From Thermococcus gorgonarius (lineage in GTDB: Archaea; Methanobacteriota_B; Thermococci; Thermococcales; Thermococcaceae): 64,000 bases of DNA. The DNA is taken from the NCBI RefSeq assembly GCF_002214385.1, contig NZ_CP014855.1, positions 682,001-746,000 of the forward strand, in the 5' to 3' direction. Below the pieces are notes generated by a model. The model saw nothing but the letters and a program-made list of their open reading frames with translations. It did not search any database and had not been told where the DNA came from. The position numbers were made by a program, and so were the translations under genes. How positions within the stretch are numbered: the first letter of the stretch is position 1; the number at the start of each line of letters is the position of its first letter. Positions 17,613 through 25,552 of the stretch are shown in pieces.

Positions 17613-18491
17613 TCAGAGGAGGGCCTTCAGCGCTATGAAAAGCCCGATGACGAGGAGAGTGAGCACGAACGTGACGCTTATAGCTTCCTCGGCCTTCAGT
17701 TTGTATTGGGCTAAAATTGCGTTAGCCGCTATGGCCGGCGGCATGCTGGCCTCCACCAGGACGGAGTAGAAAACATCCCTGCTCGCCCAGCGAAGGGTCA
17801 AGAAGACGAAAGCGAAAGGAATCACAATCCTGAAGGTTCCAACTTCGAGGAGCTTTCTCCACTCGAATCTGTTGAGGCTTATCCGCGAGCCGAAGTATAT
17901 TAAGAGGAGCGGGATGCTCCACCATCCTATTGTTTTAATCGGCCCAATGAACCAGCCCGGTAGTTTGATTCCCGCGATAACGAGGCCAAGCGCGAGGAGG
18001 TTCGCCAGCGTCGGCGGGAACTTTAAAGCCTTGAGAAAGCTTTCCTTAACACTCGCGCCGCCGCTCGAGTAGTGGGCCGCTATAAAGGTCACGATTGGGA
18101 TTACAATCATTGAATTGGTCGTCGAGTAGAGAATCGCAGGAGTTATGTCATTCAAGAAGAGGCTCGCTATGGGAAAGCCCAGCGCCGCAGTGTTCGGGTA
18201 AACCGAGAGGACCATCAAAGCCCCGGCCCAGGGGTCGTTTTTGAGAACGAACCTCCCGTAGAGATAGGAGAAGCCCAGGCTTATGGCGATTATGATGAAG
18301 ACGTAGAGGAAAACGGTCTTTATGCTGAGCAGGTAGGCTAAATCCTTGCTCGCCACGTTGCCGAAGACGAAGAAAGCCAAGAGTACGTCGTTAGTGATAC
18401 GGCGTAGCCAGTCAAAGGGCCTTTCGTCCTTTAGGGCGAGTTTTAGAATGTAGCCGAGTGCTATAAGCGCGAGCATCTCGACGATGTTCAT
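17613..18491 (-). CDS. AEC family transporter (auxin efflux carrier type)
   Basis: The 292-residue protein has about ten membrane segments in two inverted halves. It has the conserved Asn/Pro-rich crossing region VYPNTAALGFPIASLF in the first half and PPAIAANAILAQY in the second. These are typical of the AEC/bile-arsenite-riboflavin superfamily. Bacterial relatives move malate or other organic anions; the substrate here is unknown. On the minus strand a TATA-like CTTTTAAAC lies about 30 bases before the ATG. Confidence 0.82.
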   Translation of the reverse strand: MNIVEMLALIALGYILKLALKDERPFDWLRRITNDVLLAFFVFGNVASKDLAYLLSIKTVFLYVFIIIAISLGFSYLYGRFVLKNDPWAGALMVLSVYPNTAALGFPIASLFLNDITPAILYSTTNSMIVIPIVTFIAAHYSSGGASVKESFLKALKFPPTLANLLALGLVIAGIKLPGWFIGPIKTIGWWSIPLLLIYFGSRISLNRFEWRKLLEVGTFRIVIPFAFVFLTLRWASRDVFYSVLVEASMPPAIAANAILAQYKLKAEEAISVTFVLTLLVIGLFIALKALL

Positions 18492-18640
18492 GGTTTAACC
18501 AACGGTCTCAGCGTTTAAAAGGGTGTCGAGTGTCCTCCCGTGGAATGATTCCCTAGTGCGATTTCTACGCTCTTGAAGGTTTTTACTGCGAGTCCCTGAT
18601 CCCAAACCGATAAACTTATATATACCTACAGGCCGAGTTT

Positions 18641-18671
18641 AGTACAGAAAAGTGTACTACAAAAATCTGTA
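18641..18671 (+). promoter_or_regulatory. Tandem TACA-n6-TGTA operators at regulator promoter
   Basis: AGTACA-gaaaag-TGTACT (18641-18658) is a perfect inverted repeat with a 6-bp spacer. A second TACA-n6-TGTA occupies 18658-18671, offset by 15 bp. Both lie just after the TATA box (CTTATATATACC, about 18615-18626) and before the ribosome-binding site of an ArsR-like regulator. Position and symmetry fit an autorepression operator. Confidence 0.6.
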
Positions 18672-18683
18672 CCCGGTGGTAGC

Positions 18684-19094
18684 ATGGAGGATCTCAAAGT
18701 TCAGCTTGAAGAGCTGAAAAAGAGGCTGGAGGTGCTTGAGGAGAACATAGACCCCGTGGACGAGGTCATGCTCTCCATAAAGGCCCGCCTGCGGAGGAAG
18801 CTCGAGGGCGGAAAGCTACCAGAACTCAACGAGGAGAAGGCGGCGAAGACCCTCAAAGCCCTTGCAAACCCGGACAGGATAAGGATACTCAAGATGCTCT
18901 CCAAGGGGCCGATGGGCTTCAAGGAGATAAAGGAAGCACTCGGCGTTGAGAGTCCAACGATTTCCCACCACCTAAAGCTCCTCACGAAAACGAGGATGGT
19001 GAAAAAGGGGGAAAAATACGAGATCTCGCCCAACGGACGTTTGTTTTTGCGTTTGCTCGAGATAATCACTGCCCTTGAGGAGGTGGAAGAATGA
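18684..19094 (+). CDS. ArsR-type winged-helix regulator with N-terminal coiled coil
   Basis: The ATG at 18684 follows GGTGGT. The 136-residue product starts with a charged coiled coil (residues about 1-30). A winged helix-turn-helix follows: ALANPDRIRILKMLSKGPM, then KEALGVESPTISHHLKLL as the recognition helix. No Cys metal site is visible, so it is not a classical metal sensor. Its start lies behind two tandem inverted repeats, the probable operator. It overlaps the next gene by four bases (ATGA), so it likely controls the three-gene operon 18684-21081. Confidence 0.85.
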   Translation: MEDLKVQLEELKKRLEVLEENIDPVDEVMLSIKARLRRKLEGGKLPELNEEKAAKTLKALANPDRIRILKMLSKGPMGFKEIKEALGVESPTISHHLKLLTKTRMVKKGEKYEISPNGRLFLRLLEIITALEEVEE

Positions 19095-20422
19095 GTAACT
19101 GGTGGATTTATGGTTATCACGAAGAGGGTCTGAGGTTCAGGGTGGCGGATTTCCTAAAAAAGGTAACAGCCCTCTTGATACTCGTCTGGATATTCAGGGG
19201 GCCGCTCAGGCTTGATGCCTATCTGGAGTACATAGTCTGGGCCATAATAGTCCTCATCTTCGCTTATGAACTTCTGAGCGTCGGAAAGTGGCTCGGAGTT
19301 ACCGTGTCAGGGGTCATCTTCGCCTTAGCCAGGGCATTCTTCTGGGTCTCGGTCCTGCTCTTTGTCGGGAGCAGGTGGATAGGTTTGCCAGAGAGCCTGA
19401 GCGGTGAAAGAGCTTTCCTCACGGCCGGAACCGCCTTCGCCTACTTCGTCGTACTCTCAATAGCGGGCTTTCTCGTGGGAAGCACTCCATTCAGGAGGTT
19501 CAGCTCGAAGAGGTGGTTCACCGTCGAGAGGAAGGCCTACTCCTTCAGCGGAGCGGACTTTGGAGATGTCAGGCTGAGCGGGAGCGGGAAGGCCTACCCG
19601 GTCAAGGTTGGAAGGAAGACCGTCGGCTGGGTGATTGACGGCGAGGTTGAGGTCGAGGCAGAGACACCGCTCGGCAGGGTGAGAAAGCTCCTCGCTCCAC
19701 CGGTTGTGGTCTGGACCTCAAGAAAGCTCGGCGGTGCGAAGGAGAAGGCTGATCCCGCCTTCGTCGAGAGAGTTCAGGCCATGATCAACCCTGACAGGCT
19801 CTACAGGAACAAGGAGCGCGCAAAGGTCGTGGACCTGGGCGTCGTCAAAGTCTACGAGGGAGACGGCTTCCAGTACGTCAAGCTGCCCTTCGTCGAGGTC
19901 GTTGAGACGCCCCACGGCGAGAGGGTGAAGGTCGGTCCGATCCACGTCCACGATGGCAAACCTGTGAACCCTCCCGAGGACATGGTAACGATCAGAGAGC
20001 TTGGAAACGGCTTCCAGCTCACAAAGGCCGGCGACAGGCTGGCCATAGAGACCGAAGAATACAGCATCGAGGTGGCGGGTGATTCTGTAACATACAGAAG
20101 CGGGGAAGAAGTGCTGAGGCTTTCAAGGGACTACGTCTCCCTAAAATCCGGTGGGCTCTCGATAACCGTCGGCAAAAGGCGCGCAAAGCTCAGGATAGAC
20201 GACACCGTAATCACGGCCTCCGATGGAAAGGTCAGGATAAGGGTTGGCGGCAAGAGCTACACGATAGAGAGCCAGGAGGCCTGCCAGCTGGTCATAAGGA
20301 AAGCCAAGGAGATAGTTGAGGAGCAGAGCGCCGAGCTGATCGAGGGCTTCGGCGTGAACAGGGCTGCTCTCAACTCGCGCGTCAAGGAGCTGATAGACGA
20401 GCTGATGGCATATCTCGGGTGA
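19091..20422 (+). CDS. Membrane-anchored protein of unknown function, regulator-linked
   Basis: The 443-residue product has four hydrophobic segments in its first 140 residues (for example ALLILVWIF, YIVWAIIVLIFAYELL, AFFWVSVLLFVG, FAYFVVLSIAGFLVG). A long charged region rich in short beta strands follows to residue about 395, and then a helical tail. It carries no recognised catalytic motif. It overlaps both the ArsR-like gene (four bases) and the start region of the DUF4097-like gene, so it is the middle member of a tight operon. Confidence 0.65.
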   Translation: MSNWWIYGYHEEGLRFRVADFLKKVTALLILVWIFRGPLRLDAYLEYIVWAIIVLIFAYELLSVGKWLGVTVSGVIFALARAFFWVSVLLFVGSRWIGLPESLSGERAFLTAGTAFAYFVVLSIAGFLVGSTPFRRFSSKRWFTVERKAYSFSGADFGDVRLSGSGKAYPVKVGRKTVGWVIDGEVEVEAETPLGRVRKLLAPPVVVWTSRKLGGAKEKADPAFVERVQAMINPDRLYRNKERAKVVDLGVVKVYEGDGFQYVKLPFVEVVETPHGERVKVGPIHVHDGKPVNPPEDMVTIRELGNGFQLTKAGDRLAIETEEYSIEVAGDSVTYRSGEEVLRLSRDYVSLKSGGLSITVGKRRAKLRIDDTVITASDGKVRIRVGGKSYTIESQEACQLVIRKAKEIVEEQSAELIEGFGVNRAALNSRVKELIDELMAYLG

Positions 20423-20427
20423 TGAAG

Positions 20428-21081
20428 ATGATCTTTGAAAACGTGAAGGAAGTCGAGATAAAGGCCGTGAACGGAAGGCTGAACATCGAGGGCTGGGAGC
20501 AAAGCCACGTGGAAGTTGACTACATCAAGCATGGCGAGGTGGACGTCGAGATCAAGAAGAGGGGGGATAAGCTCATAATAAAGGAGGAGCCGAAGAAGAG
20601 GTTCCTCAACCTGTTCGGAGAGAGCGGATGGGCCGAGATAAACCTGAAGGTGCCCAAAGCTGCCGTTGTAAACGCCAAGAACGTGAACGGCGAGCTTATA
20701 GCTAAAGGCGTGCGCTTTGGGGAAGTTACAACGGTTAACGGACGGATCAGCCTTGAGGACTGCGAGGCCGAAAAGCTCTCCACAGTAAACGGCAGGATAA
20801 GGGCTCACCTGAAGGTTGCAGGCCCTCTCAAAGCCTCAACCGTCAACGGAAAGGTTGAGATAACGCTGGACGACCTTGAGGGCGACGTCGAGGTCAGCAC
20901 CGTCAACGGGGGAATAACACTCCGCCTCACCGACTTCTGCGACGCGAGGATAACGACAAAGGCTGTAAACGGTGGGGTTCACTTCGTTGGAATCGACCCA
21001 GAGAACCCCGTTATTGGAACCGGCGACTACGAAGTCAAGGTCAGTACGGTGAACGGGAGCGTGAGGGTGGAGTTGGTCTAA
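20428..21081 (+). CDS. DUF4097-type beta-repeat protein
   Basis: ATG 20428 is preferred because GGTGAT lies four bases upstream; ATG 20422 in the previous stop is the alternative. The 217-residue protein consists of repeated strands each carrying a V-N-G turn: KAVNGRLNIEG, KNVNGELIAKG, TTVNGRISLED, STVNGRIRAHL, STVNGKVEITL, STVNGGITLRL, KAVNGGVHFVG, STVNGSVRVEL. That is the DUF4097 adhesin-like beta-helix/solenoid pattern. There is no signal peptide, so it is probably cytoplasmic or associates with the membrane protein encoded just upstream. Confidence 0.8.
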   Translation: MIFENVKEVEIKAVNGRLNIEGWEQSHVEVDYIKHGEVDVEIKKRGDKLIIKEEPKKRFLNLFGESGWAEINLKVPKAAVVNAKNVNGELIAKGVRFGEVTTVNGRISLEDCEAEKLSTVNGRIRAHLKVAGPLKASTVNGKVEITLDDLEGDVEVSTVNGGITLRLTDFCDARITTKAVNGGVHFVGIDPENPVIGTGDYEVKVSTVNGSVRVELV

Positions 21082-21095
21082 GGCTCCCACTCTTG

Positions 21096-21130
21096 TTTAA
21101 TTAATCAAAAATTTAATTACCGAATTAAGT
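21096..21130 (+). promoter_or_regulatory. AT-rich promoter with repeated TTTAATTA of MFS gene
   Basis: TTTAATTAA (21096-21104) and TTTAATTAC (21112-21120) repeat at 16-bp spacing, with GAATTAAG following. One copy is probably the TATA box for the MFS gene starting at 21161 and the other part of a regulator site. It is the most AT-rich stretch in this part of the window. Confidence 0.4.
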
Positions 21131-21160
21131 GGGCCTTGAAAACATGAACGAGGGGATGAT

Positions 21161-22423
21161 ATGAGGTTCAACAGGGACTTCTGGCTCTTCGCGGTGGGCC
21201 GCTTTATCAGTCAGCTCGGCTGGGCGGTGCAGGATGTCGCTTTGCCCCTCTACGTGCTCGACCAGACCAAGAGCGGCTCCATGATGAGCCTTTTCATCAT
21301 AGCGGAGATACTTCCCAGGGCGCTGCTTTCGCCGATAGCCGGTGTGGTCGGGGACAGGTACAACAGAAAGAACCTGATGGTGTGGCTGGACATAGCCAGG
21401 GGAGTTCTCCTCTTCGCGGTCATTGGCCTTAACCTGCTCGGGATAAGGGAGCTCCTCGTCGTCCAGGTCGCTATGAGCATCATGGGAACGTTCTTTGGCG
21501 CGGCTACCGGAGCAATGTACCCGGACCTCGTGGGCGAGGAAGAGCTCGCCTCCGCGAACTCGCTCCTCCAGAGCTTTGGTGTGATAGCAAGGATAGTGGG
21601 CCCGGCCCTCGGCGGCATCATCTACGCCTTCGGCGGGATAAGGCTCGCGATCCTCATAAACGCGGCCAGCTTCTTCGGCTCGGGCCTGTTCGAGGCTTTC
21701 ATCCACTACGAGTGGACTTCTAGGAAAATAGAATCCCTCGGGGAGGTCGTCGACGACCTGAGGGAGGGCATCGCCTTCCTCCGCTCGAGCAGATACCTGA
21801 CCGTCATACTCAGCTATGCCCTCTTCATAAACTTCCTCCTCAACCCCGTCTTTGCCGTGGCTCTCCCCTACGTCTACAGGGTGGAGCTGGCCTTTTCGAG
21901 CCAGTGGTTCGGCTTCCTCCAGACGGCTTTCATGGTGGGGATGCTCCTGGGAAACGTCGCGATAATGGCGAAGCTCGGCAGTAGGGCGGAGGGCATGCTC
22001 TTCCGCGCGCTCTTTGTTCAGCTGGGCCTCGTCCTTGTGTTGGCCATCCTCATATCGCCCCTCCTCAGCATGAGTGCCCTCACACTCTTCGCCATCTTCA
22101 TGGGCCTAAACGCCGTTGACGGCTTCTTCAACGCCCTGGTGAACGTCCCGATAGTTACGAAGCTCCAGAAGGCGATACCCAGCGAGCTGAGGGGGAGGAT
22201 TTTCTCCGTCTTCGACCTCATAGTGGGCATGACAATCCCCGCAGGTATGGCGCTCGTCGGCTTTGCCCTTGACTACGTCCCGGCATGGGCCCTGTTTGCC
22301 GTTTCGGGATTCCTGGGGATTGCTGTTACCGCCTACTACTACCTTCGCTACGGCAGTCTCCTTGAGGGGCACTTGGAGGTTGGGGTAACCAAGTCGGAGT
22401 CGGAAGTTCCGGAGATCGCCTGA
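21161..22423 (+). CDS. MFS transporter (multidrug-type efflux family)
   Basis: The 420-residue protein has about twelve membrane segments. The MFS motif A loop appears as GDRYNRKNLM after helix 2. The start region FWLFAVGRFISQLGWAVQDVA is typical of the enterobactin exporter EntS/MefA-type branch of drug exporters. Export of a small lipophilic compound or siderophore-like molecule is likely; the substrate is unknown. The ATG at 21161 follows GGGGATGAT. It has its own promoter after the DUF4097-like operon. Confidence 0.85.
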   Translation: MRFNRDFWLFAVGRFISQLGWAVQDVALPLYVLDQTKSGSMMSLFIIAEILPRALLSPIAGVVGDRYNRKNLMVWLDIARGVLLFAVIGLNLLGIRELLVVQVAMSIMGTFFGAATGAMYPDLVGEEELASANSLLQSFGVIARIVGPALGGIIYAFGGIRLAILINAASFFGSGLFEAFIHYEWTSRKIESLGEVVDDLREGIAFLRSSRYLTVILSYALFINFLLNPVFAVALPYVYRVELAFSSQWFGFLQTAFMVGMLLGNVAIMAKLGSRAEGMLFRALFVQLGLVLVLAILISPLLSMSALTLFAIFMGLNAVDGFFNALVNVPIVTKLQKAIPSELRGRIFSVFDLIVGMTIPAGMALVGFALDYVPAWALFAVSGFLGIAVTAYYYLRYGSLLEGHLEVGVTKSESEVPEIA

Positions 22424-22448
22424 AGCGAAGTCTAAGGAAAAATAGGGG

Positions 22449-22964
22449 TTACCTGACCTCCCTTAGCTTCCCTTCCCTTTTCTCTATCGCCCTCGCCATT
22501 ATGAAGAGCAGGTCGCTGAGCCTGTTGAGGTAGATGAGGGCGTTGTTTCCGAAGCCGTAGTCGAGGACGAGCTTTGCAACCTTTCTTTCGGCCCTCCTCG
22601 CTACCGCCCTGCAGACGTCCAGTTTGGCGCTCGCTATCGTTGAACCCGGCAGAACGAAGGCCCTGAGCTGAACCTCCTCTTCGTACTTGTGGATAAGCTC
22701 TTCGAGCCATTTCACCTCCTCTTCTCCGACCTTCGCGTACTTCCCCTTGCTCGCCAGCTCGGCCATGAGGTCGTAGAGCTGAACCTGTATCTTTTCCAAA
22801 ATTTCCCTCATCTCCTCGGGAACGTAGTGCTTCGCCTCGCCGAGAAAGCTGTCGAGCTCGTCTATCGTCCCGTTGGCTTCCATTATCGGCGAGTACTTCG
22901 CAACGCGGTCGCCGGTGAAGAGGCCGGTCAAACCTTTGTCTCCGGTTTTCGTGGTAATGGACAT
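22449..22964 (-). CDS. Cob(I)yrinic acid a,c-diamide/cobalamin adenosyltransferase, PduO type
   Basis: The start ATG 22964 follows GGTGG. The 171-residue protein begins SITTKTGDKGLTGLFTGDR, the ATP-binding N-terminal motif of PduO-type ATP:cob(I)alamin adenosyltransferases. It continues with the helix-bundle motifs ANGTIDELDSFLG, PGSTIASAKLDVCRAVARRAER and YLNRLSDLLFIMAR. It transfers the adenosyl group of ATP to cob(I)alamin for B12 coenzymes. No other cobalamin gene is nearby. A TATA-like TTTATATG lies about 55 bases upstream on the minus strand. Confidence 0.92.
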   Translation of the reverse strand: MSITTKTGDKGLTGLFTGDRVAKYSPIMEANGTIDELDSFLGEAKHYVPEEMREILEKIQVQLYDLMAELASKGKYAKVGEEEVKWLEELIHKYEEEVQLRAFVLPGSTIASAKLDVCRAVARRAERKVAKLVLDYGFGNNALIYLNRLSDLLFIMARAIEKREGKLREVR

Positions 22965-23270
22965 TTTGACCACCTACACTCTTTGGAAAAAACTGTTTTT
23001 AGGGTTTGCGGGGTTTATATGTCCCTGTCCTTTTCTGAAGGTTTCCTTTAGATTTGGCTGTTTATTTGAGTTCTATTGATTGCCCTTTCTATAGTTGTTT
23101 ACTCCCTTTCGAAAGCCCTTTTTGTAGCAACGTAAAATCCAACCGCAAACAATTGATTCTCCTCAGCGACATTGATCTTTAAACCCACGCTGACACTGAA
23201 ATAACGAAATAAACTTCTCCCTTATCCAAAAACTTCATAATAGAGGTAACCTATTCTGGATGGTGATCTC
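22965..23270. other. Intergenic region between divergent genes
   Basis: About 300 AT-richer bases separate the adenosyltransferase (minus) from the racemase (plus). It contains a TATA-like ATATAAACC for the minus gene (about 23015-23023) and AT-rich sequence before 23271 for the plus gene. I see no supported open reading frame, strong inverted repeat or guide RNA. Confidence 0.5.
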
Positions 23271-23951
23271 ATGAAGAGGATAGGCATCATCGGCGGAACT
23301 ACTCCAGAATCAACCTGCTACTACTACCAGAACTACATTAAGATAAGCCGCGAGAAGTTCGGCCCCTTCACTTTCCCGGAGTTGATAATCTACTCGATAA
23401 ACTTCGAGGAGTTCAAGAACAACCCCCGCGGCTGGGAGGGCAGAAAGGAGATACTCATAAACGCGGCCAGGGCCCTCGAGAGGGCCGGAGCGGAGATAAT
23501 AGCCATGTCCGCAAACACGCCGCACATAGTCTTCCCAGAGGTTCAGAAGGCAGTGAACGTGCCGATGGTGAGCATAATTGACGCGCTCATCGAGGAAATG
23601 AAGCGCAGGGGCGTTAAGAAAGTCCTCCTCCTCGGGACCAAGACGACCATGACGGCTGACTTTTACAAGAACGCTCTTAGGGAGGCTGGCTTTGAAGTTG
23701 TAACGCCGAGCGAAGAGGAAATAGACGAGATCGACAGGATAATCTTCAGCGAACTCGCCTTTGAGAACCTGAAGAGCAAGCCATACCTTGTGGAACTCGT
23801 CGAGAAGTACGCGAGAGAAAAGGGCATTGAAGGAGTGATTCTCGGCTGCACGGAGCTCCCGCTGGCGATAAAGCCCGGCGATGTATCCGTTGAGGTCTTC
23901 GACACCGCCGCCATCCACATGAGGAAGCTCGTTGAGCTTGCCTCCGAGTGA
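23271..23951 (+). CDS. Aspartate/glutamate racemase family protein
   Basis: The 226-residue protein begins KRIGIIGGTTPESTCYYYQN, the N-terminal motif of cofactor-independent aspartate racemases. One active-site region reads IIAMSANTPHIVF, and the second reads EGVILGCTELPLAI with its catalytic Cys. The first half has Asn-Thr-Pro in AMSANTPH where the first Cys is normally found (usually C-N-T). A single-Cys family member or altered substrate is therefore possible. It interconverts L- and D-amino acids if active. The ATG at 23271 lies after GGTGAT. Confidence 0.8.
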   Translation: MKRIGIIGGTTPESTCYYYQNYIKISREKFGPFTFPELIIYSINFEEFKNNPRGWEGRKEILINAARALERAGAEIIAMSANTPHIVFPEVQKAVNVPMVSIIDALIEEMKRRGVKKVLLLGTKTTMTADFYKNALREAGFEVVTPSEEEIDEIDRIIFSELAFENLKSKPYLVELVEKYAREKGIEGVILGCTELPLAIKPGDVSVEVFDTAAIHMRKLVELASE

Positions 23952-23991
23952 TTTTTAAGCCCTTTTCTTTCCCTTCCAGGGGGTGATAGGA

Positions 23992-24282
23992 ATGGAGATC
24001 AGGGAGTTCCAGGAAATGATTAGGGACATTTACTTCCACAAGGACTCCAAGCGGGGCGTTGAGAGAACCTTCCTCTGGTTCGTTGAAGAAGTTGGAGAGC
24101 TGAGCGAGGCGATAAGGAAGCACGACCGTGAAGCTATGGAGGAGGAGTTCGCCGACGTTTTGGCGTGGCTTACCAGCCTGGCGAACCTGCTCGGAATAGA
24201 CCTTGAGGAGGCCGCTAAAAAGAAATACCCGGGAGTCTGTCCCTACTGCGGGAAGAACCCATGTGAATGTGAAGAAAAATAA
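23992..24282 (+). CDS. MazG-like nucleotide pyrophosphohydrolase
   Basis: The start ATG 23992 follows GGGTGATAG. The 96-residue protein has the MazG metal motif WFVEEVGELSEAI (ExxE) and EEEFADVLAWLTSL (ExxD), which bind magnesium and hydrolyse NTPs to NMPs. It ends with CPYCGKNPCECEEK, a Cys cluster that could bind zinc and is a recurrent tail in archaeal MazG proteins. Such enzymes clear aberrant or excess nucleotides. It lies 40 bp after the racemase and may be co-transcribed with it. Confidence 0.88.
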   Translation: MEIREFQEMIRDIYFHKDSKRGVERTFLWFVEEVGELSEAIRKHDREAMEEEFADVLAWLTSLANLLGIDLEEAAKKKYPGVCPYCGKNPCECEEK

Positions 24283-24289
24283 ACTGGGA

Positions 24290-25384
24290 TTATCCCCACG
24301 TCACGTTCCTGTTGAAGAGGAAGCGGACTATGAAAGAGGCCGCTATGCCAATAAGATTTGCCACGAGATAGTTCATTCCGAGGTAAACCAGCGGGGCATA
24401 GATCAGCCACTGTACGATAGCACCCATGAGGGCTGCAACGTGAAAGCTTATCAGCCTTTTCCATAGGGGGTACCTTCTCAGATCCCTGAAAGTCCAGAGG
24501 TCGTTCCAGATGAAGTTGTTGAGGATGGCAAGCTCCGTGGCAGGAATATTGGCAATGTACTTGTCCATCCCCAGCTCGGATACAAAGAACCAGAGAAAGC
24601 CCTCGTTCACGACAATGCCCGAGGTTCCCACGATGCTGAACTTTACAAGCCTGTCTATTTCGCCTTCCCACTTCATGAGCCTGTAAACGTGCTTGAGATA
24701 GTTTATCATGGTTTTTCCGCCCAGCTTGCTCTCGCCGGCCTTTCTCAGCCCGAACCTGAAGGGAACTTCGACGACCTTCTTGTATGTGCCTTTTATGAGA
24801 ATCTCCATCAGGATTTTAAAGCCTATCGGGTTCAGATCGGCCTTTTCAACGACCTCTCTCCGGAGGGCGAAAAACCCGCTTACTGGATCCTTAACGTGCC
24901 TTATCTTGGGGAGGGCAACGCGGCCTATCATTATGGCTCCCTTGGAGATGAGCTTTCTGTACCAGTACCAGTTCTCAACTCCTCCTCCCGGTACGTACCT
25001 GCTGGCTATCGCTATGTCGGCACCTTTCTCAATCTCCCTCACCAGCTCGGGAATCTTTTCCGGGGGGTGCTGGAGGTCGGCATCCATTACCACGAAAACG
25101 TCTCCTTCTGCCTCTTTAAATCCCCTGATAACCGCTGATGATAAACCCTTCTCCTTCGTCCTTCTTATGACTTTAACTGGATAACCCCTTGTTTTGCCGA
25201 GCTCTTCAGCGTATTCCCATGTTCTGTCCGGTGAGTCATCATCGACGACTATGATTTCGTAATCGTAGCCCGCTTTCTCCATGGCATTTGAAATACGCTC
25301 AAAGAGTTCTTCCAGATTGTCCCTTTCGTTATAGGTTGGAATTATTATTGAAACTTTCAGCTTGTTTGATCCTTCACTGTCCAT
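24290..25384 (-). CDS. Glycosyltransferase family 2 (dolichol-phosphate mannosyltransferase-like) fused to GtrA-like membrane domain
   Basis: ATG 25384 is preferred (GGGAGGG six bases upstream). Residues about 10-230 form a GT-A domain with VSIIIPTYNERDNLEEL, VVDDDSPDRT and the metal-binding VMDADLQHPPE. This is the pattern of polyprenyl-phosphate mannosyl/glucosyltransferases. Residues about 240-364 carry four membrane segments of the GtrA type (FSIVGTSGIVVNEGFLWFFV). The enzyme should load a sugar from a nucleotide donor onto dolichyl phosphate for N-glycosylation or other surface glycans. It faces the MazG gene convergently. Confidence 0.88.
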   Translation of the reverse strand: MDSEGSNKLKVSIIIPTYNERDNLEELFERISNAMEKAGYDYEIIVVDDDSPDRTWEYAEELGKTRGYPVKVIRRTKEKGLSSAVIRGFKEAEGDVFVVMDADLQHPPEKIPELVREIEKGADIAIASRYVPGGGVENWYWYRKLISKGAIMIGRVALPKIRHVKDPVSGFFALRREVVEKADLNPIGFKILMEILIKGTYKKVVEVPFRFGLRKAGESKLGGKTMINYLKHVYRLMKWEGEIDRLVKFSIVGTSGIVVNEGFLWFFVSELGMDKYIANIPATELAILNNFIWNDLWTFRDLRRYPLWKRLISFHVAALMGAIVQWLIYAPLVYLGMNYLVANLIGIAASFIVRFLFNRNVTWG

Positions 25385-25458
25385 TCTGAACCCTCCCGCC
25401 AACATAGCAGAATCCCCGCAAAGTTTATAAGCTTTACATAGTCCCTAAACCAGGGCGC

Positions 25459-25536
25459 GGGGCCGTGGGGTAGCTTGGTCCATCCTGCGGGCTTTGGGAG
25501 CCCGTGACCCGGGTTCAAATCCCGGCGGCCCCACCA
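25459..25536 (+). tRNA. tRNA-Pro (anticodon TGG)
   Basis: The acceptor stem GGGGCCG (25459-25465) pairs with CGGCCCC (25526-25532). A discriminator A and an encoded CCA (25534-25536) follow. The anticodon stem CGGGC/GCCCG encloses the 7-base loop TTTGGGA, giving anticodon TGG for proline codons CCA/CCN. The T arm CCGGGTTCAAATCCCGG is canonical. No intron is present. A TATA element GTTTATAAG lies at about 25422-25430. Confidence 0.95.
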
Positions 25537-25552
25537 GATTCTGGGTGAGACC

